Of a stretch of 64,000 bases of DNA, positions 51,183 through 61,130 are shown one piece after another; the first letter of the stretch is position 1; each line of letters begins with the position of its first letter. Source of the stretch: Ferrovibrio terrae (GTDB taxonomy: Bacteria; Pseudomonadota; Alphaproteobacteria; Ferrovibrionales; Ferrovibrionaceae); contig NZ_CP041636.1 of assembly GCF_007197755.1 (NCBI RefSeq), positions 1-64,000 of the forward strand. The letters are read 5' to 3'. A program made the translations under genes and the position numbers. The notes under the pieces are model-generated. The model saw only the letters and a list, made by a program, of their open reading frames with translations. It searched no databases and was not told where the DNA came from.

Positions 51183-52654
51183 CAGAACAGACTTTCCTGC
51201 TTGGTCGGCTTCGCGGCGGCAGGCGCTGCTTTCTTCGCCACGGGAGGTGCGGAACCGCCGCCGACAATCTGCGCATCGCGGCGGCCATCATGCATCTCGA
51301 TGGCGACGGCAGCACCCGGCGCCATCGCGTCAGCGCTGTTCAGGGGCGTGCCGTCCGCGCCATGGATCACGGCAAAGCCGCGTGCCAGCACATTGCGGTA
51401 GGACAGGCTCTCCAGCAGCTTGGCCGGCTGACTCAGGCGCTGCGCTGCATCGGCCTGACGCTGGCGCATGGCGCGCAGCAGTCGCGCATCGGCATCCTTC
51501 AGGCGTCGGCCATACTCTGCCACTTCCCGCCTCAGCAGCGCCGGCCGCAGCCGGGCCATCGCCGTCTCCATCCGCGCGCGCTGCGCCGCCACGCCGACGC
51601 GCAACGCATGCCGCAGACGGTCCGAGAGATCGTCGAAACGCTGGCGCGCCATGTCGAGCTGTTCGCGCGGACCACGCAGGCCACGGCCGAGGCTGTCGAG
51701 ATGCCGGCGCTTGTCCTGCGCCATGCGCGTGATGCTGCGGCGCAGGCGTTCATCCAGCCCGGCGACGCCGGCAACCAAATCGAGCCGCACAGGCACGGCC
51801 ATTTCGGCCGCCGCCGTCGGCGTCGGTGCACGACGGTCGGAGGCGAAGTCGATCAGCGTCGTATCGGTTTCATGGCCCACCGCCGAGATCAGTGGAATAT
51901 CTGAAGCCGCGGCGGCGCGCACCACCACTTCCTCGTTGAAGGCCATCAGATCTTCCAGGCTGCCGCCACCGCGCGCGACGATCAGCAGATCGGGCCGCGG
52001 CACGCCTGTTGCCCCTGAACCATTCTCCGGAAGGGCATTGAAGCCGCGGATGGCTTTCGCCACCTGCTCGGCGGCACCCTCGCCCTGCACCAGCACCGGC
52101 CAGACCAGCACATGGGTGGGGAAACGGTCTGCCAGGCGATGCAGGATGTCGCGGATCACGGCGCCGGTCGGCGAGGTCACCACGCCGATCACGCGCGGCA
52201 GATACGGCAGCGGCCGTTTGCGTTCGGCGGCGAAGAGCCCTTCAGCCGCGAGCTTCTGCTTGCGCTGCTCCAGCAGCGCCATCAGCGCGCCCAAGCCCGC
52301 CAACTCCATCCGCTCCACGACCATCTGATACTTCGATCGGCCAGGATAGCTGGTCAGCTTGCCCGAGCAGATCACCTCCATGCCGTCTTCGGGTTTGACC
52401 CCGAGACGCGCGGCACTGCCCTTCCAGCAGACGCCATCCAGCAGCGAATCGGCATCCTTCAGCGAGAAGTAGAGATGGCCCGACGCCGCCCGCTTGAAAC
52501 CGGAGATTTCGCCGCGGACCCGCACCCAGCCGAAATTGTCCTCGATGCTGCGCTTGAGGCGCAGCGAGAGCTCGGTAACCGTATATTCCGGCACGTTTCC
52601 GGGCGCTGTCGGGGCGCCGGCCGCACCAGGCTGGGAAGGCTCGAAATCGCTCAT
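51182..52654 (-). CDS. xseA: Exodeoxyribonuclease VII large subunit
   Basis: 490-residue catalytic subunit of ExoVII, which digests single-stranded DNA. An N-terminal OB-fold DNA-binding domain ([29 protein letters not shown]) precedes the nuclease domain with [31 protein letters not shown] and [28 protein letters not shown], then long coiled coils rich in Arg/Leu/Ala and a basic tail. The ATG at 52654 is chosen by the conserved start. Divergent from purD with a 95-base spacer. The small subunit gene xseB is not here. Confidence 0.94.
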   Translation of the reverse strand: MSDFEPSQPGAAGAPTAPGNVPEYTVTELSLRLKRSIEDNFGWVRVRGEISGFKRAASGHLYFSLKDADSLLDGVCWKGSAARLGVKPEDGMEVICSGKLTSYPGRSKYQMVVERMELAGLGALMALLEQRKQKLAAEGLFAAERKRPLPYLPRVIGVVTSPTGAVIRDILHRLADRFPTHVLVWPVLVQGEGAAEQVAKAIRGFNALPENGSGATGVPRPDLLIVARGGGSLEDLMAFNEEVVVRAAAASDIPLISAVGHETDTTLIDFASDRRAPTPTAAAEMAVPVRLDLVAGVAGLDERLRRSITRMAQDKRRHLDSLGRGLRGPREQLDMARQRFDDLSDRLRHALRVGVAAQRARMETAMARLRPALLRREVAEYGRRLKDADARLLRAMRQRQADAAQRLSQPAKLLESLSYRNVLARGFAVIHGADGTPLNSADAMAPGAAVAIEMHDGRRDAQIVGGGSAPPVAKKAAPAAAKPTKQESLF

Positions 52655-52749
52655 GGAAAAGCCTCGGGGGGAAGCCTTGCGTCTGTTCCGGCCATGATAC
52701 AAACATTGCCGCCATTCCTCCAGTCGCCACGACGTTCCCAGAGGCCCCT

Positions 52750-54018
52750 ATGAATCTTCTCGTCATCGGATCCGGCGGGCGCGAGCATGCCCTGTGCTGG
52801 GCGCTGAGCGCCTCGCCGCTGGTCAACAAGCTGGTCTGCGCCCCCGGCAATGCCGGCATCGCGCAAGTGGCAAAGCTCGCCCCGGTCGATCCGCTCGATC
52901 TGGATGCCGTGCTGCAGCTCTGCCGTGACGAGCATATCGATTTCGTCGTGGTCGGCCCCGAGGCTCCGCTGGTGATTGGCCTGGTCGACCATCTGGAGGC
53001 CGCGGGCTTTGCCTGTTTCGGCCCGAACAAGGCCGCGGCCCAGCTTGAAGGCTCCAAGGGCTTCATGAAGGACCTCTGCGCCAAATACGGCATCCCGACC
53101 GCGGCCTATGGCCGGTTCAGCGATGGCGCCGCGGCGGAAACCTTCATCCGCAAGCACGGCGCCCCCATCGTGGTGAAGGCCGACGGCCTTGCCGCCGGCA
53201 AGGGCGTGGTCGTGGCGATGACGCTGGAGGAAGCGCTGGACGCCAGCGCGGCGTTGTTCGCCGAGCCCGGCGCGCAGGCGGTGATCGAGGAATTCATGGA
53301 TGGCGAGGAAGTCAGCTTCTTCGCTCTGGTGGACGGAAAACATGCGCTGGCGCTGGCCTCGGCGCAGGATCACAAGCGCGTCGGTGATGGCGATACCGGG
53401 CCCAACACGGGCGGCATGGGCGCCTATTCCCCGGCCAAGGTCTTCACTCCTGCCCTGCAGCAGCAGGTGATGGAGCAGATCATCATGCCGACGGTAAATG
53501 GCATGATCGCCGAGGGCATGCCGTTCAAGGGCGTGCTGTTCGCCGGGCTGATGCTCACCAAGGACGGCCCGAAGCTGCTGGAATACAATACGCGCTTCGG
53601 CGATCCGGAATGCCAGACTCTGATGCTGCGGCTGAAATCCGACCTGCTGCCTGCGCTGATGGCCTCGCGCGACGGCATGCTGAAGGATTTCGACCTGCGC
53701 TGGAAGGACGATGCCGCGCTCTGCGTCGTGATGGCCGCCGAAGGTTACCCCGCCGAACCGCGCAAGGGCACCGCGATCGAAGGGCTTGATGCCGCTGCGG
53801 CCGAAGCGGATACGATTGTGTTCCATGCGGGCACCAAGCCGGGCGCCGATGGCGCAATACTGGCAAATGGCGGTCGCGTGCTGGGCGTCTGCGGCACAGG
53901 CAAGACCATTGCGGCAGCACAGGCGCGTGCCTATGCCGCTGTGGATAAAGTCCGCTGGCCGCAGGGTTTCTGCCGCAGGGACATCGGCTGGCGGGCGATC
54001 GCCCGCGAGCAGAAGTAA
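52750..54018 (+). CDS. purD: Phosphoribosylamine-glycine ligase
   Basis: 422-residue ATP-grasp enzyme of purine synthesis (phosphoribosylamine + glycine + ATP to GAR). It opens [18 protein letters not shown], and shows [29 protein letters not shown] and the signature TRFGDPECQ near residue 282. A normal-length protein ending in [10 protein letters not shown] degenerate copy of that ending lies just downstream of the stop in another frame. Confidence 0.95.
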   Translation: MNLLVIGSGGREHALCWALSASPLVNKLVCAPGNAGIAQVAKLAPVDPLDLDAVLQLCRDEHIDFVVVGPEAPLVIGLVDHLEAAGFACFGPNKAAAQLEGSKGFMKDLCAKYGIPTAAYGRFSDGAAAETFIRKHGAPIVVKADGLAAGKGVVVAMTLEEALDASAALFAEPGAQAVIEEFMDGEEVSFFALVDGKHALALASAQDHKRVGDGDTGPNTGGMGAYSPAKVFTPALQQQVMEQIIMPTVNGMIAEGMPFKGVLFAGLMLTKDGPKLLEYNTRFGDPECQTLMLRLKSDLLPALMASRDGMLKDFDLRWKDDAALCVVMAAEGYPAEPRKGTAIEGLDAAAAEADTIVFHAGTKPGADGAILANGGRVLGVCGTGKTIAAAQARAYAAVDKVRWPQGFCRRDIGWRAIAREQK

Positions 54019-54019
54019 C

Positions 54020-54070
54020 TGGCGCTGGCGTGCCATCGAGCGTGAAGCTCGGGCCCGTGAACAGAAAAAC
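54020..54070 (+). pseudogene. Vestigial purD 3' end downstream of purD
   Basis: Codons at 54026-54067 read WRAIEREARAREQK, close to the last nine residues of PurD (WRAIAREQK at 53989-54015). At the matching codons nearly all base changes are third-position and synonymous (CGG/CGT, GCG/GCC, CGC/CGT, GAG/GAA, AAG/AAA), with one Ala-to-Glu change and a five-residue insertion. It is in a different frame from purD and has no start, so it is a remnant rather than a gene. Confidence 0.6.
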
Positions 54071-54210
54071 CGATCGCACACAAGCAGTAACACAGCGTCG
54101 GAATGCGGATAACCGGGACTGCCGATAGGCGGTTGCGCCGGGCCACACGGCATGGCTATCGTAGTTGCGGGCATGTCGCTATCGTGCCCCAACAACGAGG
54201 AAACATTCGC

Positions 54211-55278
54211 ATGAGCGACCAGGATCGCTTCGTCGGCACCATGCCGGTGCAGGAGCGCCACAAGTTCGATGAAGCCGCGCTGGAACGCTGGCTCAGGCAG
54301 AACGTTGCAGACTACAGCGGACCGCTGACCATACAGCAGTTCAAGGGTGGGCAATCCAATCCGACTTTCATGCTGGTGACACCGGGCAAGAAATACGTGC
54401 TGCGCCGCAAGCCGCCGGGCAAACTGCTGCCCTCGGCGCATGCGGTCGACCGCGAATACCGCGTGATCACCGCGCTGGGCCAAACCGACGTGCCGGTGGC
54501 CAGGACTTACGGGCTGTGCGAAGACGACAGCGTGATCGGCACCGCCTTCTACGTGATGGATTGCGTGGAAGGCCGCATTTTCTGGGACCAACGCCTGCCC
54601 GATCTGAACCGCGAGGAACGTGCCGGCATTTTCGATGCCATGAACCGGACCATCGCGGCGCTGCACAAGGTGGACTACACAGCCATCGGCCTCGGCGATT
54701 ACGGCAAGCCCAGCGATTATTTCGCCCGCCAGATCAACCGCTGGAGCAAGCAGTACAAGGCGTCCGAGACGGAAGAGATTCCGGCGATGGACAAGCTGAT
54801 CGAATGGCTGCCGGCGCATATTCCGCCCGGCGAGGAAACCAGCATCGTCCATGGCGACTACCGCATGGACAACATGATCTTCCATCCGACCGAGCCGCGC
54901 GTGATCGCCGTGCTGGACTGGGAGCTCTCGACGCTGGGCCATCCGCTCGGCGACTTCACCTACCACCTGATGTCGTGGCGGCTGGCACCGGAGACCTTCC
55001 GCGGCCTCGCCGGCATTGACTTCGCTGATCTCGGCATTCCGAACGAGCAGGACTATATCGCAACCTATTGTCGCCGCACCGGCCGCGACAGCATTCCGCA
55101 TCTCGAATTCTACATGGCCTACAACATGTTCCGCATTGCAGGAATCCTGCAGGGCATCATGGGCCGTGTGAAGGACGGCACCGCTACCAGCCAGCATGCC
55201 ATCGAGTCAGGCAAACGCGCCCGGCCGATCGCAGAGCAGGCCTGGGCCGTGGTGGAGCGGATGACGCGGAGCCAATAA
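54211..55278 (+). CDS. APH-family kinase, ACAD10/11 N-domain and LvaA-like
   Basis: 355-residue phosphotransferase of the aminoglycoside-phosphotransferase fold, closest by pattern to the kinase domain of ACAD10/ACAD11 and to LvaA, which phosphorylate the hydroxyl of 4-hydroxyacyl-CoA. The nucleotide loop FKGGQSNPTF, lysine region VLRRKPPGKLLPSAH, the catalytic loop HGDYRMDN (H214, D216, N221) and the metal-binding LDWELSTLGHPLGD are all present. The ATG at 54211 has a GAGGAAA site. Followed after three bases by a degenerate paralogue. A matching dehydrogenase is encoded at 59273. Confidence 0.85.
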   Translation: MSDQDRFVGTMPVQERHKFDEAALERWLRQNVADYSGPLTIQQFKGGQSNPTFMLVTPGKKYVLRRKPPGKLLPSAHAVDREYRVITALGQTDVPVARTYGLCEDDSVIGTAFYVMDCVEGRIFWDQRLPDLNREERAGIFDAMNRTIAALHKVDYTAIGLGDYGKPSDYFARQINRWSKQYKASETEEIPAMDKLIEWLPAHIPPGEETSIVHGDYRMDNMIFHPTEPRVIAVLDWELSTLGHPLGDFTYHLMSWRLAPETFRGLAGIDFADLGIPNEQDYIATYCRRTGRDSIPHLEFYMAYNMFRIAGILQGIMGRVKDGTATSQHAIESGKRARPIAEQAWAVVERMTRSQ

Positions 55279-55281
55279 GCG

Positions 55282-56343
55282 ATGGCGGCCGCTGACCTGA
55301 CCCCCGTACAACCGCAACACCGGTTCGACGAGGCCAGGCTGGCGACGCATCTTGCCGAGCATCTGCCCGATTTCAAAACCCCGCTGACCGTACAGCAGTT
55401 CAAGGGACCTGCTGCCAGCCCCGCCTTCATGTTGCACAGTCCGGGCCGCAATCTGGTGCTGCGCAAGCGCAGCCAGCCCCGGAAGGGCTCCAGCCTGGCG
55501 GACTCGGTCGAGCGCGATTTCAACCTGCTGCGCGCGTTGCACGCGGCCGGACTGCCGATTGGCCAGCCGCAACTGGTCTGCACCGACGACAGCGTGATCG
55601 GCGCGCCGTTCTATCTGCTGGACTACATCCCCGGTCGGCATTTCCGCGACCCCAACCTGCCCGGCCTGGATGCCAAGCAGCGGCAGGCACATTACGAGGC
55701 GATGGCCGAAACACTGGCCCGACTACATATGCTCACCCCGGCCCAGATCGGCCTGCCCGCCAATGGCAGCGGCCTCGACTACCTGACCCGCCAGGTCACG
55801 ACCCTGATCGAACAGTATCGCGCCAATGCCACCGACGAGATCGCGGCGATGGAGCGCCTGCTCGACTGGCTGCCGGCGCATCTGCCGGCCGATGACGTCA
55901 CCAGCCTGATGCACGGCAATTTCCGCATGGAAAGCCTGGTCTTCCATCCCAGCGAACCGCGTGTGGTGGCAGTGCACGACTGGGACCTTGCGCTGATCGG
56001 TCACCCGCTGGCCGACCTGGCGATCAACTGCATGCCCTGGCGCGTGACGATTCCCGGCATGGGCAGCCTGCAGGGCATCGACTTCATCGAGAGCGGCATT
56101 CCCGGCGAGCCGGATTATCTCGGCGCCTATTGCCGCCATGCTGCGCGCGACGATATTCCGCACTGGAATTTCTATCTGGCCTTCGCGCTGTTCCGCGTCG
56201 CGGTGATGGCGCAGGGCATCGTCAAACGCGGCAGCAATGGCACGCCGTCTACTCCCGCCGCAGCACAGGCGCTGAAGATCTATAGCGCGCTGGTGCGGTC
56301 GGTCGCCAACCAGGCCTGGAACCTGATCGACAACAGCGACTGA
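55282..56343 (+). CDS. Pseudokinase-like paralogue of the APH-family kinase
   Basis: 353 residues, clearly homologous to the preceding kinase over its length. Key positions have changed: the catalytic loop HGDYRMDN is HGNFRMES (N213 for the catalytic Asp, S218 for the metal-binding Asn), the loop GGQSNPTF is GPAASPAF, and RKPPGKLLPSAH is lost. DWDL keeps the later metal aspartate. The frame is intact and codon use normal, so it is a maintained protein, probably without kinase activity and perhaps a partner subunit. Starts three bases after the active kinase. Confidence 0.85.
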   Translation: MAAADLTPVQPQHRFDEARLATHLAEHLPDFKTPLTVQQFKGPAASPAFMLHSPGRNLVLRKRSQPRKGSSLADSVERDFNLLRALHAAGLPIGQPQLVCTDDSVIGAPFYLLDYIPGRHFRDPNLPGLDAKQRQAHYEAMAETLARLHMLTPAQIGLPANGSGLDYLTRQVTTLIEQYRANATDEIAAMERLLDWLPAHLPADDVTSLMHGNFRMESLVFHPSEPRVVAVHDWDLALIGHPLADLAINCMPWRVTIPGMGSLQGIDFIESGIPGEPDYLGAYCRHAARDDIPHWNFYLAFALFRVAVMAQGIVKRGSNGTPSTPAAAQALKIYSALVRSVANQAWNLIDNSD

Positions 56344-56380
56344 AAAAAGAAGGCGCTCCCCGATCAAGGGGAGCGCCTTC
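56343..56380 (-). terminator. Intrinsic terminator of the PRC-barrel gene
   Basis: A 13-bp perfect stem (GAAGGCGCTCCCC at 56349-56361 with GGGGAGCGCCTTC at 56368-56380) has an A6 run on its left, which is the T tract for leftward transcripts. It lacks a T tract for the rightward paralogue transcript. Confidence 0.9.
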
Positions 56381-56402
56381 CATCACGTCGCGCGGATGTC
56401 GA

Positions 56403-56753
56403 TTACATCCAGAAGGGCGGCACGCCGTAATAGTCGTGCACCTTGCGGCCCCAGGCTTCGTCTTCCCAGTTCACGCGTTCCTTCTCGCCGTAGGTCGGCG
56501 CGCCTTCCAGCGTCTTCTTGTCGAGATTGACGACATAGCCGCCCTTGTCGGTGTCGTAGGTCAGCATGCTCCAGGGCAGCGGATGATGGCGATCGCCGAT
56601 GCCGAGGAAGCCACCGAAGGACATGTCGGCATAGGCCACCTTGCCCGAGGTCTTGTCGATCATGACGTTGTTGATCGAGCCGAGCTTGTCACCCGTGCGG
56701 TTGTAAACGGTGGTGCCTTCCACCTTGTCGGCCGAAATGAGACGGTCAGTCAT
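56403..56753 (-). CDS. PRC-barrel domain protein
   Basis: 116-residue cytoplasmic PRC-barrel protein. The barrel is in LISADKVEGTTVYNRTGDKLGSINNVMIDKTSGKVAYADM, then a Gly-rich turn GGFLGIGDRHHPLPWSML and a Trp/Tyr-rich tail ending YYGVPPFWM. Similar genes are common general-stress targets in Alphaproteobacteria. The ATG at 56753 is behind GGAGGACGCCCC. Its 5' flank has a consensus EcfG promoter. Confidence 0.9.
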   Translation of the reverse strand: MTDRLISADKVEGTTVYNRTGDKLGSINNVMIDKTSGKVAYADMSFGGFLGIGDRHHPLPWSMLTYDTDKGGYVVNLDKKTLEGAPTYGEKERVNWEDEAWGRKVHDYYGVPPFWM

Positions 56754-56836
56754 GGGGCGTCCTCCTGGGTTTGCGGGGTTCGAAATGACATGCAATGGGC
56801 GGAAATCCGCGCCTTGCCGGCATCTGTAACCTAATA

Positions 56837-56861
56837 AACGCCAAGAAAATCATAGGGTTCC
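56837..56861 (-). promoter_or_regulatory. Consensus EcfG (general stress) promoter for the PRC-barrel gene
   Basis: On the minus strand GGAAC (56861-56857) and CGTT (56840-56837) are 16 bases apart, the EcfG consensus spacing. It lies about 85 bases before the PRC-barrel start and points to it. The likely sigma factor is encoded at 57459. Confidence 0.75.
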
Positions 56862-56939
56862 TGTGATATTTCCCTATCAGAGGCCAAGCCCCGTTGCGCC
56901 GGGATTCTGGGGCAGGCCTGCGACCTTTCCGCCCGGTGT

Positions 56940-56964
56940 GGAACCATGTAACCCGTCGGTCATT
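56940..56964 (+). promoter_or_regulatory. Weak EcfG-like promoter before the small gene/sigma factor
   Basis: GGAAC (56940-56944), 16 bases, then CATT in place of CGTT. One mismatch at a highly conserved base, so only a candidate for autoregulation of the operon. Confidence 0.3.
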
Positions 56965-57043
56965 CGGAATTGCATGAATACGAATGCCGGTAGAAGATAA
57001 CCGGGTAGCTGGCGGTGACGGGCAGCCGTCGCAGGTGTGGGAT

Positions 57044-57304
57044 ATGTCCAAGCACAACAAAGATCTTGTGGAGACTGAAAGCGCTGGGGACCTGACAACG
57101 GAGTCCGCTGTCGCCGCCGATGGTGCCCTTGAGGCTCAGGCCCTGCCGCTTGTCACCGCCCAGCCGGAGCAGAATCCCAGCCAGGCGGAGCAGTCGCGCC
57201 AGTTCAATTCCTGGCTGGATCGCGCCCTTCCGCGCCTCATGGATTACCTCAGCAACGGCACAACCGAAGCTGTGACATCCTCGAGCCCTAAAGCTAAGCA
57301 CTGA
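57044..57304 (+). CDS. Small protein in the NepR position upstream of the sigma factor
   Basis: 86-residue acidic protein opening MSKHNKDLVETES, with a disordered-looking Glu/Ala/Gln-rich middle and a possible amphipathic helix QFNSWLDRALPRLMDYLSNG near the C-terminus. It lies directly upstream of the EcfG-like sigma gene, where Alphaproteobacteria usually have the anti-sigma factor NepR, but I do not see the NepR core. The start at 57044 is chosen for the GCAGG site; an earlier frame to 56984 is open. Function unknown. Confidence 0.6.
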   Translation: MSKHNKDLVETESAGDLTTESAVAADGALEAQALPLVTAQPEQNPSQAEQSRQFNSWLDRALPRLMDYLSNGTTEAVTSSSPKAKH

Positions 57305-57325
57305 TTTTCATTATGTAATTTACGG

Positions 57326-57352
57326 AAAACCGCGAAATTCCATCGCGGTTTT
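57326..57352 (+). terminator. Possible terminator between small gene and sigma factor
   Basis: AAAACCGCG (57326-57334) pairs with CGCGGTTTT (57344-57352) over a nine-base loop; the T run is short. It could attenuate read-through into the sigma gene. Confidence 0.6.
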
Positions 57353-57458
57353 GTCACAGCATGTCTCGGCCTTATCGCTGGCTGCTGGGCGCCGGGACGA
57401 CCATCCTCTGGTCATAGACGAACACGTCACCGAGACCAAAAAAACGAGGATGTTCCCC

Positions 57459-58004
57459 ATGACCGACGCAATCCACGGCCTGCTGCTGGAGACCCTCCCC
57501 TCCCTCAAGGCCTTCTCGATCATGCTGACGCGTGACCGCACCTGGGCCGAGGACCTGACCCAGGAAACCGTGCTGCGTGTGCTGGCGAAGTCCGAACAGT
57601 TCCAGCCCGGCACCAACTTCAAGGCCTGGGCCTTCACCATCATGCGCCACCAGCATATCGACCAGGCGCGCCGCCGCCGCCGCGAGGCGACCACCTTCGG
57701 CGATTCCAGCGCGATCGAGAACCTGATGGCCGTCAAGGCACCGCAGGAGGACGCCATGGTGCTGGGCGAACTGCTGCAGGCGGTCGATACGCTGAACAAG
57801 GCACAGCGCGAAACGCTGATGCTGGTGGTCGGCAGCGGCCTGTCCTACGAGGAAGCCGCCAAGGTCTGCGGTTGCCCGATCGGCACGATCCGCAGCCGTC
57901 TGGCCCGCGCCCGCCAGGAACTGGAAGCCAAGATGCTGGGCGAGAGCCCGATGCCACGCAACCCGACCCCGCGGGAGACCCGCCTGGCCGAACTGCACCA
58001 CTAA
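57459..58004 (+). CDS. ecfG: EcfG-type (ECF15) RNA polymerase sigma factor
   Basis: 181-residue ECF sigma factor. Region 2 has FSIMLTRDRTWAEDLTQETVLRVLAKSEQFQPGTNFKAWAFTIM and a basic RRRRRE segment; region 4 near residues 108-162 has YEEAAKVCGCPIGTIRSRLARARQEL. Both match EcfG sigmas of the alphaproteobacterial general stress response. The ATG at 57459 is behind CGAGG at nine bases; an ATG at 57450 is too close to it. A phyR gene is absent from the window, unusual for the locus. A target-like promoter lies 600 bases away at the PRC-barrel gene. Confidence 0.87.
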   Translation: MTDAIHGLLLETLPSLKAFSIMLTRDRTWAEDLTQETVLRVLAKSEQFQPGTNFKAWAFTIMRHQHIDQARRRRREATTFGDSSAIENLMAVKAPQEDAMVLGELLQAVDTLNKAQRETLMLVVGSGLSYEEAAKVCGCPIGTIRSRLARARQELEAKMLGESPMPRNPTPRETRLAELHH

Positions 58005-58053
58005 GACGAAATTCTCCCAGCGACGTCACTAGCAAACACGCACTGGAAAAAAG

Positions 58054-58083
58054 AATGGCGGCAGGAGCGATCCTGCCGCCATT
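58054..58083. terminator. Bidirectional terminator between sigma and DUF2817 genes
   Basis: AATGGCGGCAGGA (58054-58066) pairs perfectly with TCCTGCCGCCATT (58071-58083) around a GCGA loop, with T-rich DNA to the right and A6 to the left, so it can act both ways. Confidence 0.9.
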
Positions 58084-58103
58084 TCTTTGCGTGCCCCAAG
58101 TTC

Positions 58104-58147
58104 GCTTACTCGGGCCCGCATATTCGAGGTCGGCTTATTCGAGGCCA
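58104..58147. repeat. Degenerate 14-15-bp tandem repeat at the stop of the DUF2817 gene
   Basis: Three related units: GCTTACTCGGGCCC, GCATATTCGAGGTCG and GCTTATTCGAGGCCA. The last contains the leftward stop (58135-58137) and the others lie downstream of it. Confidence 0.7.
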
Positions 58148-59223
58148 CGGAAGGCGCGCAGCGCGAAATCTGCGGCACGGCCGGCAATGGCTGCCTTCCA
58201 GGCCGGCGTGTCGGTGTAGAAAGCGTCGCGGATCTTGCGCTTGAGCTGCTGACCGAGCGGCGAATTGACGTCGCCGCCACGCGCATGCAGCCAATGGTCG
58301 CCGCGCAGCGCTTCCGTCACCTGCTGCCAGTGCTGTGTGCCGTATTCCATCGCAATCGCCGTCACCTCGATCGACTTCGGCAGATCGAGGAAAGCTTCCG
58401 GCACCGTACCGGTGACGCGCGCCGAGCTGGAGCTGCCGTCATTCGGGTTGGTGACTTCGGGGCCGAACACCGCCTTGGCACGGGCATAGAAAGCAGGATC
58501 GTCCGGGCCGATATAGATCGGCTCGCCATAGCCCATGGGCCCGAGGCCGGTATGGAAATCGACGCTGACCAGCTTGCGGGCCGTGGCCGGCACCAGCTCC
58601 TTCAGAATCCGCCGGAAGGTGGCATTCGACCAGGTCGGCTTCTGGCCACCGAAGAACAGACCATCGGGACGCGAATACTGACCACCCGACATCGCCGATT
58701 GGAAGGCAAAGGCGCCGTGCTTGTTCTGATATTCCAGAATCGCCTGATCGGCGGCAGCGCGGCCCTGCCCTTCCCAGACCTGCGGCAGCAGCAGGTCATG
58801 CACTTCCTCATAGGCCGCGTTCACCGGCAGCGGCTTGGAGAAGTCCTGGAAGTTGCGATTGAGGTCGACATTGTCCTCGGTCACGCGACGGACATGCGCG
58901 AAACCGTAGGGGTTGATCGCATGGACCATGATCGCAAGGCTGTTGGCCGGCATGGCGTCGAACAGCTTGTCCTTGAAGTGACCGATCTGCGCGCCCGAGC
59001 CGCAGAAACCCTCGGCGCCATGCGTGCCCGAGATAGTGAGATAGACGCGTTCGGCCTTCTCCGGACCGAGCAGCGCGACGTCGGTGGTCAGCGTCTCGCC
59101 CTTCGGACCCTTGGCATTGGGATTTTCGAAGGAGACGAGCTTGGCGCCCGCATCCGTCGCGGCGGCACGGAACTTGTCCCGCGCCTCGCCATAGGTGGCG
59201 GAAAAATACGATTCAACAGTCAT
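58135..59223 (-). CDS. DUF2817 family M14-like metallopeptidase
   Basis: 362-residue DUF2817 protein, distant relatives of M14 zinc carboxypeptidases. The zinc motif is SGTHGAEGFCGSGAQ (HxxE near residue 71), with the third ligand in SVDFHTGLGPMG near 220 and VDLNRNFQDF as the usual substrate-binding Asn-Arg pair. No signal peptide, so cytoplasmic. Substrate unknown. It is downstream of the ACAD10/11-like dehydrogenase gene by 50 bases in the same direction. Confidence 0.87.
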   Translation of the reverse strand: MTVESYFSATYGEARDKFRAAATDAGAKLVSFENPNAKGPKGETLTTDVALLGPEKAERVYLTISGTHGAEGFCGSGAQIGHFKDKLFDAMPANSLAIMVHAINPYGFAHVRRVTEDNVDLNRNFQDFSKPLPVNAAYEEVHDLLLPQVWEGQGRAAADQAILEYQNKHGAFAFQSAMSGGQYSRPDGLFFGGQKPTWSNATFRRILKELVPATARKLVSVDFHTGLGPMGYGEPIYIGPDDPAFYARAKAVFGPEVTNPNDGSSSSARVTGTVPEAFLDLPKSIEVTAIAMEYGTQHWQQVTEALRGDHWLHARGGDVNSPLGQQLKRKIRDAFYTDTPAWKAAIAGRAADFALRAFRGLE

Positions 59224-59272
59224 GGGGAGGCTTTCTCTTTTCTGGTCGATTACACACGCAAGCTTTCCTGGC

Positions 59273-60478
<1,206 letters not shown>

Positions 60479-60589
60479 TGTTTCCATCCCTTGTTTTGCA
60501 AGTTAACCGATAGCGGATACGCCGCAGAGTTTATGCCCGGCAGGCGGCTTCGGCTAGGGATTGAACCAATCGCGGCGATTGGGACGGCA

Positions 60590-61033
60590 CTATCGCTTTG
60601 CGGCGAAAAACCCGCGTAACAATTCGGCCGCCGCTGCCTCGCCGATCCCGGCATAGACATCCGGACGGTGATGGCAGGTCGGCTGCGCGAAGAAGCGCCC
60701 GCCATGGGCCACGCCACCGCCCTTGGGGTCGTCGGCGCCGTAATACAGTCGCCGCAGCCGGGCGAAGCTGATGGCGCCCGCGCACATGGCGCAGGGCTCC
60801 AGGGTGACGTAGAGATCGCAACCGCTTAGCCGTTCGGCCCCCAGCGCCGCGGCGGCCTGGCGGATCGCCAGCACCTCGGCATGAGCGGTGGGGTCGTTGC
60901 GCAGCCGCGTCTCGTTGCCGGCCCGGGCAACCACCGCACCGCTGCCGTCCACGATGACCGCCCCGACCGGCACCTCGCCGCGCCCGACAGCCAGCCGGGC
61001 CTCGTCCAGCGCGATCTCCATGGGGGTCGCCAT
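60590..61033 (-). CDS. tadA: tRNA adenosine(34) deaminase
   Basis: 147-residue zinc deaminase converting A34 to inosine in tRNA-Arg(ACG). The zinc and catalytic motifs HAEV (near residue 52) and PCAMCAGAI (near 80) are present, along with the VPVGAVIVDG strand and YYGADDPKGGG. The start is uncertain: ATG at 61033 gives a normal length, ATG at 61057 adds eight residues; neither has a strong ribosome site. Divergent from the amidotransferase and RNA-modifying genes. Confidence 0.93.
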   Translation of the reverse strand: MATPMEIALDEARLAVGRGEVPVGAVIVDGSGAVVARAGNETRLRNDPTAHAEVLAIRQAAAALGAERLSGCDLYVTLEPCAMCAGAISFARLRRLYYGADDPKGGGVAHGGRFFAQPTCHHRPDVYAGIGEAAAAELLRGFFAAKR

Positions 61034-61130
61034 GTGTTTTGGGGGTGCTTCGGCCATGGCGCGGAGGGTGCTGGAGGGTTCCCTATACGTCAAGGCACCC
61101 CTCGTCATTTCGGGCCGTCCGGCCTATAAG

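Noticed and set aside
54211-56343. Aminoglycoside resistance genes
   Set aside because: The fold is APH-like, but the surrounding motifs and the separate dehydrogenase point to acyl-CoA metabolism, and the second copy lacks catalytic residues.
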